From CAWGGS01 sp963822095 (lineage in GTDB: Bacteria > Desulfobacterota > Desulfobulbia > Desulfobulbales > Desulfocapsaceae), in NCBI GenBank assembly GCA_963822095.1, contig CAWGGS010000011.1, positions 1 to 64,000 of the forward strand: 64,000 nucleotides of DNA. Direction: 5' to 3'. How positions within the stretch are numbered: position 1 is the stretch's first letter; every line of letters starts with the position of its first letter. The position numbers and the translations under genes were made by a program. Shown in pieces: positions 16,249 to 24,864 of the stretch. Under the pieces are notes generated by a model that had not been told where the DNA came from, ran no database searches, and worked only from the letters and a program-made list of their open reading frames with translations.

Positions 16249-17115
16249 TTAATTCATCGATTTGGAAAATATCCTGTATTTTTTAACATAACCCGATGGT
16301 TTATAGCTGTGTTTGGCTTGACGAAGACCGTCATCGCCGAGATCCTGCTCTCTGTTAATCGTTACATACTTCTCCGGCAGGACGGAGGCAAAACTTTTAT
16401 TAATGAACTGAAACAGACCCTTATAGCCGGGAATGGCTTTTTCAAAATGGATGACAAAGCTGGTCCCGCCTGCCAGCTCTTCGCCCAGTGTGTAGGCCGC
16501 CGGACGATCCTCGACGTAATAGATACCTCCGCAAAGTTGAAGATCCCATGAGTGTTCCAGGGCTTCGCGGGCCGCCCAATAATCGCCCAGTGTCCCGTGC
16601 GCCTCCCGCCAGTCCTCAAGAATCAGCAGGGCATCTCGTACATATTCCTCGAGCAGGGGTTTGGCGACATAATCGTGGGTATCGAGAAACGCCTTGACAA
16701 GGTTTCTCTTCTTGTGAAATTTTCTCCCGCTCAACTCTGCCAACTCTTTCCTGAGATAGAGATAATCGAAATTGTCCCTATCTTCGACAACCGTATAGCC
16801 AAGATCTTCAAAAATGGCTTTCTGCTCTTCAGAAACGCATTTTAGACATGCATGGTCCTGAAACAGCCTTTGCAAAATATCGGCTTCCGGTATTCCAAAG
16901 GGAAGCATAAAAAAAGGCGCGTCTCCATCTTTCCCCAGGATTACGATCAATTCGTTATCCAGAATCGAAAGCGAATAATTATGGGATTTCCGAAAAAGGA
17001 AAATGTTTGCAAATGTAAATTCCGATATCCCATGGGAAAGTTTTTTAAATCGAGGGTGTAATAACGAACGGTGTTCTAGTGTGACTGCTGTCGCAGCTGG
17101 ATAAAGAGGGATCAT
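16249..17115 (-). CDS. DUF2156 (phosphatidylglycerol lysyltransferase C-terminal) domain protein
   Basis: A 288-residue soluble protein resembling the DUF2156 family, related to the GNAT-like catalytic domain of MprF-type aminoacyl transferases. Typical pieces are SEFTFANIFLFR near residue 31, GRKFHKKRNLVKAFL at about 130, the AYTLGEEL strand, and YVTINREQDLGDDGLRQAKHSYKP near the C-terminus. It lacks the membrane flippase half of MprF, so it is probably a stand-alone aminoacyl or amide transferase acting on an unknown acceptor. It is upstream of the hemerythrin-PilZ gene on the same strand, with a 160-base gap, so a shared operon is uncertain. Confidence 0.8.
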   Translation of the reverse strand: MIPLYPAATAVTLEHRSLLHPRFKKLSHGISEFTFANIFLFRKSHNYSLSILDNELIVILGKDGDAPFFMLPFGIPEADILQRLFQDHACLKCVSEEQKAIFEDLGYTVVEDRDNFDYLYLRKELAELSGRKFHKKRNLVKAFLDTHDYVAKPLLEEYVRDALLILEDWREAHGTLGDYWAAREALEHSWDLQLCGGIYYVEDRPAAYTLGEELAGGTSFVIHFEKAIPGYKGLFQFINKSFASVLPEKYVTINREQDLGDDGLRQAKHSYKPSGYVKKYRIFSKSMN

Positions 17116-17629
17116 GACAGACCGGTTGTTCTCGTTATGTATCCATCCTGGAACGAAATATTTTGTTCTAAATCAAGGCGACGTCAAATTTAACCTGGCA
17201 TGATAATGTTATCGGAGTCGACACTTACCTCCGAGGATTAAATTTGGCTACGCAGGGAAGAGTTAGGGCAAAATAGCCGTTTCCGGATGGACACGGGTTA
17301 AATATTGTATTTGTTTTTCCGTACCAGATCTCCTGGCGAATCCATCGATTGCAAGACAAGAGAGGCGTTGGAATGTAATGTCCAACTTCCGAAGAACATT
17401 AAATTCTAATTCGAGAATTGCAAGATTCCTCCGGTCTTTTTCTCTTCCACCAAGGAGATTTGTGTTTTCGGCTCGGATGTTATCGTTTTTTTGTATCAAA
17501 ATGATTGTAATTACCTATTTGATATGGTAGTGATGGGTTTCAAGAATGTCTCATACCAGACGCCTATGGCGGTTTTTTTGTCTTATGATTGATAAGATTT
17601 TCCTATGTATTGTATCGGAGGATAATTCA
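17116..17629. other. Intergenic region, no convincing gene
   Basis: A minus frame at 17263-17499 has no ribosome site and no known relatives. The sequence is AT-rich toward 17500 and should hold the divergent promoters of the DUF2156 gene and the double-cubane reductase gene. Confidence 0.4.
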
Positions 17630-18907
17630 ATGAGTGCTGATTACCGGTCGATGTGGAAAGACCTCGGACTTGATCTTGCGGCCCATGACGCCCTTCTGGG
17701 CATTCTCGGCCCTGCCTACCAAGACATTTACCTTGCCCAGAAAAACCGCCCAGAGGGAATGGGGTATTTCGACTTTGTCATGAACGAGGTGCATGGCCTT
17801 CGGATCAAGGAGCTTCTGGATGAAAAGGCCGCAGGTCGTAAAATTATCGGCAGCTATTGTGTTTTCGTACCCGAGGAGATCGTGCTTGCCGCCAACGCCA
17901 CCTTGGTCGGTCTCTGTTCCGGGGCCGATTTTGCCACCGGCGAGGTGGAAAAACTCCTGCCTAGAAACACCTGCGCCCTTATTAAATCGGCCTTCGGCTT
18001 CAAACTGGGCAAGGTCTGCCCCTACCTGGAAAGTGCCGACATGGTCGTCGGGGAAAACACCTGCGACGGCAAGAAGAAGGCCTATGAAACCTTCAAAAAC
18101 CTGGTCGAAAACCTCTACGTGATGGACCTCCCCCAGGTAAAATCCGGGCAGGGAAGAGAACTTTTAAAATCGGAATACTCTCGCTTCAAGACCGCGGTTG
18201 AAGAACTTACCGGGGTGAAGATCACCGCTGATTCGTTATCCAAGGCGATCAAAACAGTGAACGCTAAACGGGCAGCCATTCACCGCCTCTCGGCACTGCG
18301 CCAGGCCGATCCGGCCCCCATCTCTGGTCTAGATGCCCTCCTTGCCAACCAGGTCTTCTTCTATGACAATCCGTCCCGCTTTACCGCCTCGGTGGAAAAG
18401 ATCTGCGACGAACTGGAAGTCCGAATCGCGGATGGCAAAGGGGCCTTCCCGAAGAAGACTCCCCGAATTCTGATTTCAGGGTGCCCGCAGGCCGTGCCCA
18501 ACTGGAAACTGCCGCTGATCGTAGAGACGTCAGGTGCGGTGATCATCGGTGAAGAGTCCTGCGTCGGCGAACGTGGGGCCAGAAATCTCACCGCTGAATC
18601 AGGCAAGACGGTGGAGGAGATGATGGAGGCCATCGTCGATCGCTACTACCAGGTGGACTGTGCGATATTTACCCCAAACCCGGATCGCCTGGCCCACATC
18701 GAAGAAATGGCAGCCACGTACAAGGCCGACGGTGTAATCCATTACGGGTTGCAATTCTGCCAGCCCTACCTGATGGAAGCCATCCCGGTGGAAAAGGCCC
18801 TGGAGCAACAGAGCATCCCAACCCTTCGTATCGAGACGGATTACAGTTTGGAGGATATGGGCCAGCTGAAAACCCGGATCGAGGCTTTTATCGAACAGCT
18901 TCGTTGA
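17630..18907 (+). CDS. Double-cubane-cluster-containing anaerobic reductase
   Basis: A 425-residue member of the 2-hydroxyacyl-CoA dehydratase D-component superfamily, of the single-subunit type that carries a [8Fe-9S] double-cubane cluster in the characterised Carboxydothermus protein. Conserved cysteine-bearing segments are GSYCVFVPEE, LPRNTCALIKSAFGFKLG, GKVCPYLE, ENTCDGKKK, GCPQAVPNWKL, EESCVGER and LQFCQPYLME. Such proteins reduce small substrates at very low potential after ATP-driven electron input. The physiological substrate is unknown. The start at 17630 is supported by CGGAGG and by homology; an upstream ATG at 17546 is not. The activase gene follows after 6 bases, so both are made together. 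Confidence 0.87.
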   Translation: MSADYRSMWKDLGLDLAAHDALLGILGPAYQDIYLAQKNRPEGMGYFDFVMNEVHGLRIKELLDEKAAGRKIIGSYCVFVPEEIVLAANATLVGLCSGADFATGEVEKLLPRNTCALIKSAFGFKLGKVCPYLESADMVVGENTCDGKKKAYETFKNLVENLYVMDLPQVKSGQGRELLKSEYSRFKTAVEELTGVKITADSLSKAIKTVNAKRAAIHRLSALRQADPAPISGLDALLANQVFFYDNPSRFTASVEKICDELEVRIADGKGAFPKKTPRILISGCPQAVPNWKLPLIVETSGAVIIGEESCVGERGARNLTAESGKTVEEMMEAIVDRYYQVDCAIFTPNPDRLAHIEEMAATYKADGVIHYGLQFCQPYLMEAIPVEKALEQQSIPTLRIETDYSLEDMGQLKTRIEAFIEQLR

Positions 18908-18913
18908 GACACC

Positions 18914-19678
18914 ATGAGGAGAAAGCTTTTTTCAGGGATAGACATCGGCTCGCGTTCCATCGAGCTGGTGGTAGTCGACAGCTCGGGTGACATAATTTCC
19001 AGTCTGCAGGCCGATACCGGCTTCGATCCGATGAACGAAGCCGAAAAGCTGATCAACGGCAGGCGTTTTGATCGGATCATTGCCACCGGTTACGGCCGCA
19101 GCCTGTTCGAGATCTCATATGACACAGAAACGGTTACCGAGATCAAGGCCCATGCCCGTGGGGCACGGGCCTTGTTTCCGGAGGCCCGAACCGTTATCGA
19201 TATCGGCGGCCAAGACAGCAAGGCCATCTCACTCTTTCCAAACGGTCGGGTTAAAAAGTTCGAGATGAACGACCGATGTGCCGCCGGCACCGGTAAATTC
19301 CTGGAGATCATGGCCGGGACTCTGGGTTTTTCCATCGAAGACTTCGGCTCCGAAGCCCTGCTTGCCGAAAAAGACCTCAATATCTCCAGCATGTGTACGG
19401 TCTTTGCAGAGTCCGAGGTGACATCGCTGATCGCCAGAGGCCGAAACCCGCGGGAGATTGCCCGGGGCCTCCATTTAAGCGTTGTTCGCCGCATCGCCGG
19501 GATGATCAATCGCGTAGCCGAAAATCATACCGATGTCGTCTTTACCGGCGGTGTCGCCAACAACCCGTGCGTCAGGCTCTTGTTGGAACAAAAACTCGGA
19601 CGCAAAATCCTGGCACCTTTCAACCCCCAATGTATCGGCGCTCTGGGAGCTGCCTTGCTCGCCGCCGAAATGGACTAA
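18914..19678 (+). CDS. Acyl-CoA dehydratase activase-type ATPase (activator of the reductase)
   Basis: A 254-residue BadF/BadG/HgdC-type protein of the ASKHA fold: phosphate-1 motif FSGIDIGSRSIELVVVDS, phosphate-2 IDIGGQDSK, adenosine motif FTGGVANNPCVRLLLE and the C-terminal NPQCIGALGAALLA. The cysteines that hold the bridging [4Fe-4S] cluster of the dimer are in DRCAAGTGKF and SMCTVFAESE. It should couple ATP hydrolysis to electron donation to the partner encoded 6 bases upstream. Pairing with one catalytic protein, without two dehydratase subunits, supports the double-cubane reductase reading over a hydroxyacyl-CoA dehydratase. Confidence 0.92.
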   Translation: MRRKLFSGIDIGSRSIELVVVDSSGDIISSLQADTGFDPMNEAEKLINGRRFDRIIATGYGRSLFEISYDTETVTEIKAHARGARALFPEARTVIDIGGQDSKAISLFPNGRVKKFEMNDRCAAGTGKFLEIMAGTLGFSIEDFGSEALLAEKDLNISSMCTVFAESEVTSLIARGRNPREIARGLHLSVVRRIAGMINRVAENHTDVVFTGGVANNPCVRLLLEQKLGRKILAPFNPQCIGALGAALLAAEMD

Positions 19679-19762
19679 AAATCCAGTTGTTTATCGCCTG
19701 TCTAGTGGATGGCCAAGTATTTTCCTGCCAGCAGATTCGTTCTGGATCCTTTATCTATCGAA

Positions 19763-19936
19763 ATCTGATTCCCCTGAGACTCAACCTATCGGAATAGAAA
19801 GGAGTGAGCCGTTGGTTTCTCGGATCTTAGCTGCCTGGACGGCGTAAGCGTTTGCCCCCAGGGATAAGTTTATGGCGTCCCGAGAAACCAACAGCTCACT
19901 CCCTGGATCAGTGCAAAACATTCGTGGCAATCAGAT
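19763..19936. repeat. Dispersed palindromic element family 2, copy 1
   Basis: A 174-bp element with ends ATCTGATT and AATCAGAT. Its inner arms, 19801-19825 and 19878-19902, form a long stem (GGAGTGAGC-GTTGGTTTCTCGG with CCGAGAAACCAAC-GCTCACTCC) around a core GCCTGGACGGCGTAAGCGTTTG...TTTATGGCGTCCC. Copy 2 is at 49631-49797 and a half copy at 23525-23572. The right end runs into the last codons of the DinB-family gene, whose stop codon (19931-19933) lies inside the terminal repeat. No protein is encoded. Confidence 0.75.
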
Positions 19937-20449
19937 ATCGAAAAATATCATGTTCGAGTAATTGTTTTCGATGTTCATTTCATCCAGAATTGAGCTGATT
20001 TGCCCTCGATGATGGGTCTGATGATTAAAGAAGTGAACCATTGCCTTGAGCGAATTTCTTTCTATGACAACCCCGTTACCCAATTTTCTGGTAACTGTCC
20101 GCGTTAAGAATTCCTGGTCGACGCGGGACACGAAACTCAGGATGAAATTGTCCAACCTTGTCCTTTGCTTTTTAAATTCATCGAAGGTTTGAAAGACATG
20201 AGCACCGTATTTGGGAACTTCTCCAACCTCTTTTTCCAGAGCAAATCCATAGCTATTTATGGTTGAGAAGGTTTGCATCCAAATCATATCCGTTGTGAAC
20301 AGATGATCGAAGATCGCCCCCAAGGTCTTGAAATAGTAGCCTTTAAGAGCAAAATCGTAGGGCTCGGCGATATTTTCCCGAACCACCTGTATGAGGTTCT
20401 CATTTATGAGCTTGTTGCACTGGGCGTAGTAGAGCAGTATCTCTTTCAT
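19931..20449 (-). CDS. DinB family protein
   Basis: A 172-residue four-helix-bundle protein of the DinB/YfiT superfamily. The metal triad can be seen: H49 (AIFDHLF), then H143 and H147 in HFFNHQTHHRGQISSIL. Such proteins bind Zn or Ni and many transfer or hydrolyse thiol conjugates (bacillithiol, mycothiol, glutathione-like), but the role of this one is unknown. A ribosome site (AAGGAGGAAGC) is immediately upstream of the ATG at 20449. The stop codon overlaps the end of a family 2 repeat, so the C-terminus (YSNMIFFDI) may have been altered by the insertion. Confidence 0.8.
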   Translation of the reverse strand: MKEILLYYAQCNKLINENLIQVVRENIAEPYDFALKGYYFKTLGAIFDHLFTTDMIWMQTFSTINSYGFALEKEVGEVPKYGAHVFQTFDEFKKQRTRLDNFILSFVSRVDQEFLTRTVTRKLGNGVVIERNSLKAMVHFFNHQTHHRGQISSILDEMNIENNYSNMIFFDI

Positions 20450-20803
20450 GCTTCCTCCTTATCTACTTGCACGGATTGAAGTCCGGTATCTTCAAAAAGT
20501 TCCCTGCCCCCCCGACGCAAGAGCAATACGTTTCCAGGTTGCAGGAGGAATTTCGACATCATATTTATTTACTGTTACGGACAAGCTCTTAATCCTACAC
20601 TAATACCTTTGGCTCCAAATTGCTGTAAACGGGAACCGGCTTTTCCTGTTCATAAGAAATCCAGGTTAATTGCTTGCCGGATGAACCATTCCTATGGTAT
20701 CTGTCTTGCACACAGGGCAGAAACCCTTATTCTTTCCGTCAGGAGACAGCGGTTTTCTCTCCGACCAAAATTGCATTCTTAGACGAGGAACACCCAAAAA
20801 ACC
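20450..20803. other. Intergenic region with one repeat end
   Basis: No gene was found. CGGACAAGCTCTTAATCC at 20578-20595 is identical over 18 bases to the right end of the small inverted-repeat element at 24772-24864, but no matching left end was found here. It may be a decayed or solo end. Confidence 0.4.
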
Positions 20804-21874
20804 ATGAAAGTTGGAATTATCGGCTTGCCGCAGACAGGCAAAAAGACTTTGTTTCAGGTACTCACCGGCAATGAACTCCGTGAACAGGCGGGTTCAGCCA
20901 AACCGACTCCCGGTACGGCCGAGATATATGACTCGCGTTTTGATCGTCTGGTCGGCATGTACGATCCCAAAAAGGAGGTGCGCGCCCGAGTCGATTTGAT
21001 GCTGCTGCCTAAAATGGAGCAGGAGAATATCGCCAAAGGTGATATTTTTAAAGATATCGCAGACGTCGATGCGCTATGCCATGTGGTTCGCGCCTTCGAG
21101 GACGAGGCGATCTATCATGCCGAAGGATCCGTCGATCCGGTGAGGGACGTGGAAATGGTCAACGGCGAGCTGATTCTGCACGACCAGATCTTTGTCGAAA
21201 AACGGATTGAGAGGCTCGAGACCGCCCTCAAGAAGATCAAGGATGACAAGCAGGCCAAGGAACTCGAGTTGATGCACAGGATGCAGGCCCATCTGGAAGA
21301 GGAAAAGCCGCTGCGCCTCTTCCAGCTGAGCGAAGAAGAAGACCTGCTCATCCGCAGCTATCCCTTCATAACCGACAAGGAACTGATCCTTGCCTTTAAC
21401 GTCGGCGAAGACCAACTTGACGACGCATCTCTTCTTGAACAAATTGCACCGCTCTGCCAAAGGGATAAAATTGAGACTATGCTGGTCTGCGCCCAGATGG
21501 AATCAGAAATCGTTTTGCTGGATAGCGAGGAAGAAAAACTGGAATTCATGCAGGATCTGGGCATCAAGGAACCGGCGCTCGGCGTCCTGGCCGGACTGTG
21601 CCTGAAGGCCCTTGGCCTGGTGTCTTTTTTTACCGTCGGAAAAGACGAGGTCAGGCAATGGCTGGTTCGAAAGGACAGCCCGGCCCCGGTGGCCGCAGGC
21701 GTCATCCATTCCGACCTGCAACGGGGTTTTATCCGGGCGGAGCTGATGAAATACGATGAATTGATCGAATATGGAAGTGAAGCGGAGCTGAAAAAAGCCG
21801 GCAAGATGTATCTGCAGGGAAAGGACTATATCGTAGTCGACGGCGATATCCTCAATATCCGTTTCAAGGTGTAA
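20804..21874 (+). CDS. YchF/Obg-type P-loop NTPase, divergent
   Basis: A 356-residue protein with the overall plan of YchF: G domain, a helical insertion (LETALKKIKDDKQAKELELMHR region) and a C-terminal TGS-like DUF933 domain (LVSFFTVGKDEVRQWLV, GVIHSDLQRGFIRAELM, YIVVDGDILNIRF). The Walker A reads GLPQTGKKTLFQ rather than the usual GLPNVGKSTLF, and the switch II DIAGLVKGAS of YchF is replaced by DLMLLPKMEQ, so nucleotide handling may differ. True YchF is an ATPase linked to ribosome and redox stress; this looks like a paralogous subfamily. The glycosyltransferase-like gene follows by 34 bases. Confidence 0.82.
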   Translation: MKVGIIGLPQTGKKTLFQVLTGNELREQAGSAKPTPGTAEIYDSRFDRLVGMYDPKKEVRARVDLMLLPKMEQENIAKGDIFKDIADVDALCHVVRAFEDEAIYHAEGSVDPVRDVEMVNGELILHDQIFVEKRIERLETALKKIKDDKQAKELELMHRMQAHLEEEKPLRLFQLSEEEDLLIRSYPFITDKELILAFNVGEDQLDDASLLEQIAPLCQRDKIETMLVCAQMESEIVLLDSEEEKLEFMQDLGIKEPALGVLAGLCLKALGLVSFFTVGKDEVRQWLVRKDSPAPVAAGVIHSDLQRGFIRAELMKYDELIEYGSEAELKKAGKMYLQGKDYIVVDGDILNIRFKV

Positions 21875-21908
21875 ACTAAATCTTCAAAATCCCAAACCGC
21901 CCGTTGCA

Positions 21909-22973
21909 GTGAAAGAAATCGCCTGTTTCATCACCCCGCACGGCTATGGTCATGCCGGCCGGACCATAGCCGTTCTTGAGGCATTACACAACCGGTGCCA
22001 AGACCTGCATGCTCATTTATTGACCACAGTTCCCGAGGCTTTCTTTAATAGATTGCCTTGCAGTCATAACTATCATCCAGAGAGGGTTGACCTGGGTCTG
22101 GTGCAGCAATCAGCCTTCCATGCCGATCTTCAAGCAACCCTCGATGTCCTCGACCGCCTCCTGCCTTTTTCATCATCGCAGATCAACAGGCTTGCCCGGC
22201 GCCTGACAGGCTGTTCCCTGGTACTCTGTGATATCGCCCCACTGGGCATCCTCGTCGCCGAGGCTATCCAAAAGCCTTCGGTGCTGGTGGAGAACTTTAC
22301 CTGGGACTGGATCTACAATTCCTATTCAGGGCAATATCCCGGACTCAACAAACATAGAGAGTATTTGGGCGACATCTATTCCCGGGCAAGTCTTCGCATC
22401 CAGGCCGAACCGTGTTGCCGCCTCGTTTCTGGTGCCGTCCATTGCAGCCCGGTTTTCAGGAAAACCAGGGGGAATGCGAAACAGATCAGGGACCATTTCC
22501 ATTGCCGAGACACTCCCTTTATCGTCGTTACCATGGGAGGTGTAGGCCACGAGCTGCCGGCTCTCGATCAGCTGAAATCCTACCCGGACTACACCTTTGT
22601 CCTTGCCGGTCAGCCTGCATTCCGGCAGGTAGCACAAAATATCTTTTTGCTCAATGCCGACACAGAACTGTATCACCCGGACCTCATTGCTGCTGCAGAC
22701 GCAGTGGTCTGCAAGGCAGGGTATTCGACAATTGCCGAATGTTTTCAGGCAGGCAGCCGGATCATTTCCGTGGGTCGGGACGATTTCTCGGAGACACCGG
22801 TCATACAGAACTTTGTCAAAACACGTTTGGACGGTGTAGGGATAGATCCCGCGGCATATGCCCGCGGTGAATGGTTGCCTCTGCTTGAAGGTCTTCTGGT
22901 GCGGCCCAAACCCGTTCCCTGTATTGAAAACGGTGCCGGTAAGGTTGCTGATATATTAAAAGATTTCATATAA
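21909..22973 (+). CDS. GT-B fold glycosyltransferase-like protein
   Basis: A 354-residue protein resembling MurG/UGT-type glycosyltransferases and the N-terminal half of L-arabinokinase-like proteins. Signs are the N-terminal loop ITPHGYGHAGRTIAVLEAL, the mid-linker VVTMGGVGHELPALDQL, and the donor-site region LIAAADAVVCKAGYSTIAECFQAGSRIISVGR. It probably transfers a sugar from a nucleotide donor, with unknown acceptor. There is no signal peptide or membrane helix. It starts with GTG and a strong ribosome site was not seen, so the exact start is not certain. The gene lies just downstream of the YchF-like gene, likely in one transcript. Confidence 0.75.
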   Translation: MKEIACFITPHGYGHAGRTIAVLEALHNRCQDLHAHLLTTVPEAFFNRLPCSHNYHPERVDLGLVQQSAFHADLQATLDVLDRLLPFSSSQINRLARRLTGCSLVLCDIAPLGILVAEAIQKPSVLVENFTWDWIYNSYSGQYPGLNKHREYLGDIYSRASLRIQAEPCCRLVSGAVHCSPVFRKTRGNAKQIRDHFHCRDTPFIVVTMGGVGHELPALDQLKSYPDYTFVLAGQPAFRQVAQNIFLLNADTELYHPDLIAAADAVVCKAGYSTIAECFQAGSRIISVGRDDFSETPVIQNFVKTRLDGVGIDPAAYARGEWLPLLEGLLVRPKPVPCIENGAGKVADILKDFI

Positions 22974-23044
22974 ATCAACTTTCCGCGTTGTGATAATATG
23001 CTGAAAATAATACGTTACTTACAGTTTTCTCCCCGTTTATATTC

Positions 23045-23135
23045 CGGAGAATCCAGAATCCGGGAGTCTGAATTCAGAAGAAAATCAAATAAAGACAACC
23101 TCTCTGGATTCTGGCTCCTAACTCCTGAATTCTTG
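23045..23135. repeat. Short dispersed repeat family 3, copy 2
   Basis: Contains AGAATCCAGAATCCGGGAGTC and, about 50 bases on, TTCTGGCTCCTAACTCCTGAATTC. It shares both blocks with the stretch at 11955-12021. The two blocks are partly complementary, so the unit can fold back. Confidence 0.45.
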
Positions 23136-23150
23136 CAGCGAGTATTAAAG

Positions 23151-23412
23151 GTTCATCCGACTAAAGCGTACTTTTCTATAACCCAAAGAGGTGGAGATCA
23201 TCGTTTGCGGGCGCATCACGAAGGCTCGACTGGGAAGCATACCAGGCCCGGAGGGTTGCGGATAGGACGTCCGCAACTGACAGCAGGCCAGGGACGGCCT
23301 GTCTGTCAGCCGTGGTTCCCAGGCGATAAGGCCGCAGAGCGGCGACCGAAAGCGATGATCTCTACCGGGTTAATTCTTTCAACTTTTCCAAAGTACGCAA
23401 TAACCGGATGAG
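23151..23412 (+). repeat. Dispersed element family 1, copy A (most complete)
   Basis: A 260-bp non-coding element. The ends are inverted repeats: TTCATCCGACTAAAGCGTACTTT at left, and at right AAAGTACGCAATAACCGGATGA, whose complement matches the left end at 18 of 22 positions. Inside, GGTGGAGATCATCG (left) pairs with CGATGATCTCTACC (right). The core carries a CTGACAG-CAGGCC...GGCCTG-CTGTCAG hairpin and a GCGGAT...GTCCGC hairpin. Related copies are at 24988-25224 (core turned round), 26545-26762 and 2043-2135. No transposase is present, so it resembles a MITE. Confidence 0.72.
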
Positions 23413-23524
23413 CCTTATTAAATAACGATTCGTTCGATAGTTGCGATGCAATTACAATCAAATAAATATCAACCCGGAAAGTTGTGATATAATATTACCG
23501 CCAATGCTTATTTAACTAATACAT

Positions 23525-23572
23525 GGTGTGAGTTGTTTGTTTCTCGAGACGCCATAAACCCTTCCCTGGGGG
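23525..23572 (-). repeat. Half copy of dispersed element family 2
   Basis: On the minus strand it reads CCCAGGGAAGGGTTTATGGC then GTCTCGAGAAACAAACAACTC, matching the right half of the family 2 core and inner arm at 49719-49758. The left half is missing; it ends next to the 3' end of the flavin oxidase gene. Confidence 0.6.
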
Positions 23573-23605
23573 GGTCCCGCAGCAGTCGTCAAGGCATTCA
23601 TCAAT

Positions 23606-24742
23606 TCAAAGCCAGTCCCAATCCATGCCCGCAGTTCGAGATCTGTCTGTGTCATCAATGAGCGGGATACTCGAGCCTGTAATGCGCTTTGCAAATCTTA
23701 GCCCCGCTTCCAATGCCCCCTCCATCAACCCACCGTTACTAAAAGAGGTTTCGGTTGAGATGAATTCGAGCTTTCCTTCCCATGCCTTGCCCAACTGAAG
23801 CTTCAGCCCATACTGTGGATGATGGTCTTGTGGAGCGCAATCGACCTCACTTGCGGTAAATTTTTCCGTACTCCAATCCCGATAATGAACTGCCTTGGGA
23901 TTGTTCGCCTCATTGCCAAATAACATAGCAAGTTGAGCCGTTGCCAGTTTAATAAATTCAGACTGTCCCAGGCTTGCCCGACGCTTCGCATCCAGCCCCG
24001 AGAATCCAAACACGTTGAACGTGCGTCCTGAATGCGGTGAAGCGTCATGAATCTCCACCAAGGGTCCGCATGCACTGAAGGCAGTCCCGCACAGACCCTT
24101 TTTCCGCCAAAACGGCTCATCATAAACCGCGAAAAACTTCGCATGCCCCGCCATCCAGGTGGGGGTTGCAGCCAGAGTTTGCAAAGTTTGTTGGGGCAAT
24201 GCAGGTGAAAAGGTCAGGTAAGCTGCCAGGCGGGGTGGTATCGCCACGGCAACCTGCTTTGCCTGTACCTGCTTCTTTCCTGAAGGCCCCATCACATCGA
24301 CAGCAATTATGTTTCCGCTACTTGAAAGCCCTGTTACCACATGCTCCAAAAACCTATGGGATGCATCAATTTTATCGACAATCGCATCGGCAAGGCGATT
24401 GACACCTCCCTCAATACGCCGCGACCCGGCCATGGGTGAGGGGCCTGTGTTTCGCTCAATACTGCCGTCAAGGTTTTGAAACAAAAGGGCGCCATCAACA
24501 AATTGTTGGTAATATGGAATATTGAAATGGCGCAATAAACTCGCCACAATTGGTTGCCCCGGCCAGAACCAGGAAGGACCGAGGTCGCAATCAGCTCCAT
24601 CGTCGCCCCCCACTGTCAGAACCCGCCCCCCAAATCGTGTTCGGGCTTCCATTACACATGCATCTATTCCTTCATGTCGCAACTGCCAGGTAGCAAGAAG
24701 ACCGCTCAGTCCACCACCGATAATCAAGATATCTGTTCGCAT
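23606..24742 (-). CDS. FAD-dependent amine oxidase family protein
   Basis: A 378-residue flavoprotein starting MRTDILIIGGGLSGLLATW, the dinucleotide-binding beta-alpha-beta of the monoamine oxidase/protoporphyrinogen oxidase superfamily, followed by EARTRFGGRV (second FAD motif) and, near the C-terminus, SFSNGGLMEGALEAGLRFA, which contacts the flavin. It is short for MAO. The substrate could be an amine, a carotenoid-like molecule or a porphyrin; context does not help. The start at 24742 has AGGTGAT upstream and begins right at the Rossmann fold. The flanks on both sides are repeat-rich, a sign of a transferred or unstable location. Confidence 0.82.
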   Translation of the reverse strand: MRTDILIIGGGLSGLLATWQLRHEGIDACVMEARTRFGGRVLTVGGDDGADCDLGPSWFWPGQPIVASLLRHFNIPYYQQFVDGALLFQNLDGSIERNTGPSPMAGSRRIEGGVNRLADAIVDKIDASHRFLEHVVTGLSSSGNIIAVDVMGPSGKKQVQAKQVAVAIPPRLAAYLTFSPALPQQTLQTLAATPTWMAGHAKFFAVYDEPFWRKKGLCGTAFSACGPLVEIHDASPHSGRTFNVFGFSGLDAKRRASLGQSEFIKLATAQLAMLFGNEANNPKAVHYRDWSTEKFTASEVDCAPQDHHPQYGLKLQLGKAWEGKLEFISTETSFSNGGLMEGALEAGLRFAKRITGSSIPLIDDTDRSRTAGMDWDWL

Positions 24743-24771
24743 AATGTGATCACCTCTGAGGCTTAGCATAC

Positions 24772-24864
24772 TTAGAGCTTGTCATTAAATAAAACTTTGG
24801 TGCTCGCATCCGTCTCAAAATCCGGCGCGATCCCATAAAAGCTACTTTTCGGACAAGCTCTTAA
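24772..24864. repeat. 93-bp inverted-repeat element (MITE-like)
   Basis: Ends TTAGAGCTTGTC (24772-24783) and GACAAGCTCTTAA (24852-24864) are inverted copies differing by one inserted base. The inside has no coding frame. Its right end, with 18 bases, recurs at 20578-20595. The AGAGCTTGTC-type end resembles insertion-sequence ends, so it may be a non-autonomous relic. Confidence 0.6.

Larger units (their letters stand above)
22974..23605. other. Intergenic repeat cluster
   Basis: 632 bases without a real gene. Three repeat features stand in a row: a family 3 stretch, a full family 1 element and half of a family 2 element (each listed). A plus-strand frame at 22998-23411 is an artefact that reads through the first two. 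Confidence 0.6.

Noticed and set aside
17263..17499. 78-residue minus-strand open frame
   Set aside because: No ribosome site, no recognised family, AT-rich intergenic context.
22998..23411. 137-residue plus-strand open frame
   Set aside because: It lies wholly across repeat families 3 and 1 and has no start signals.
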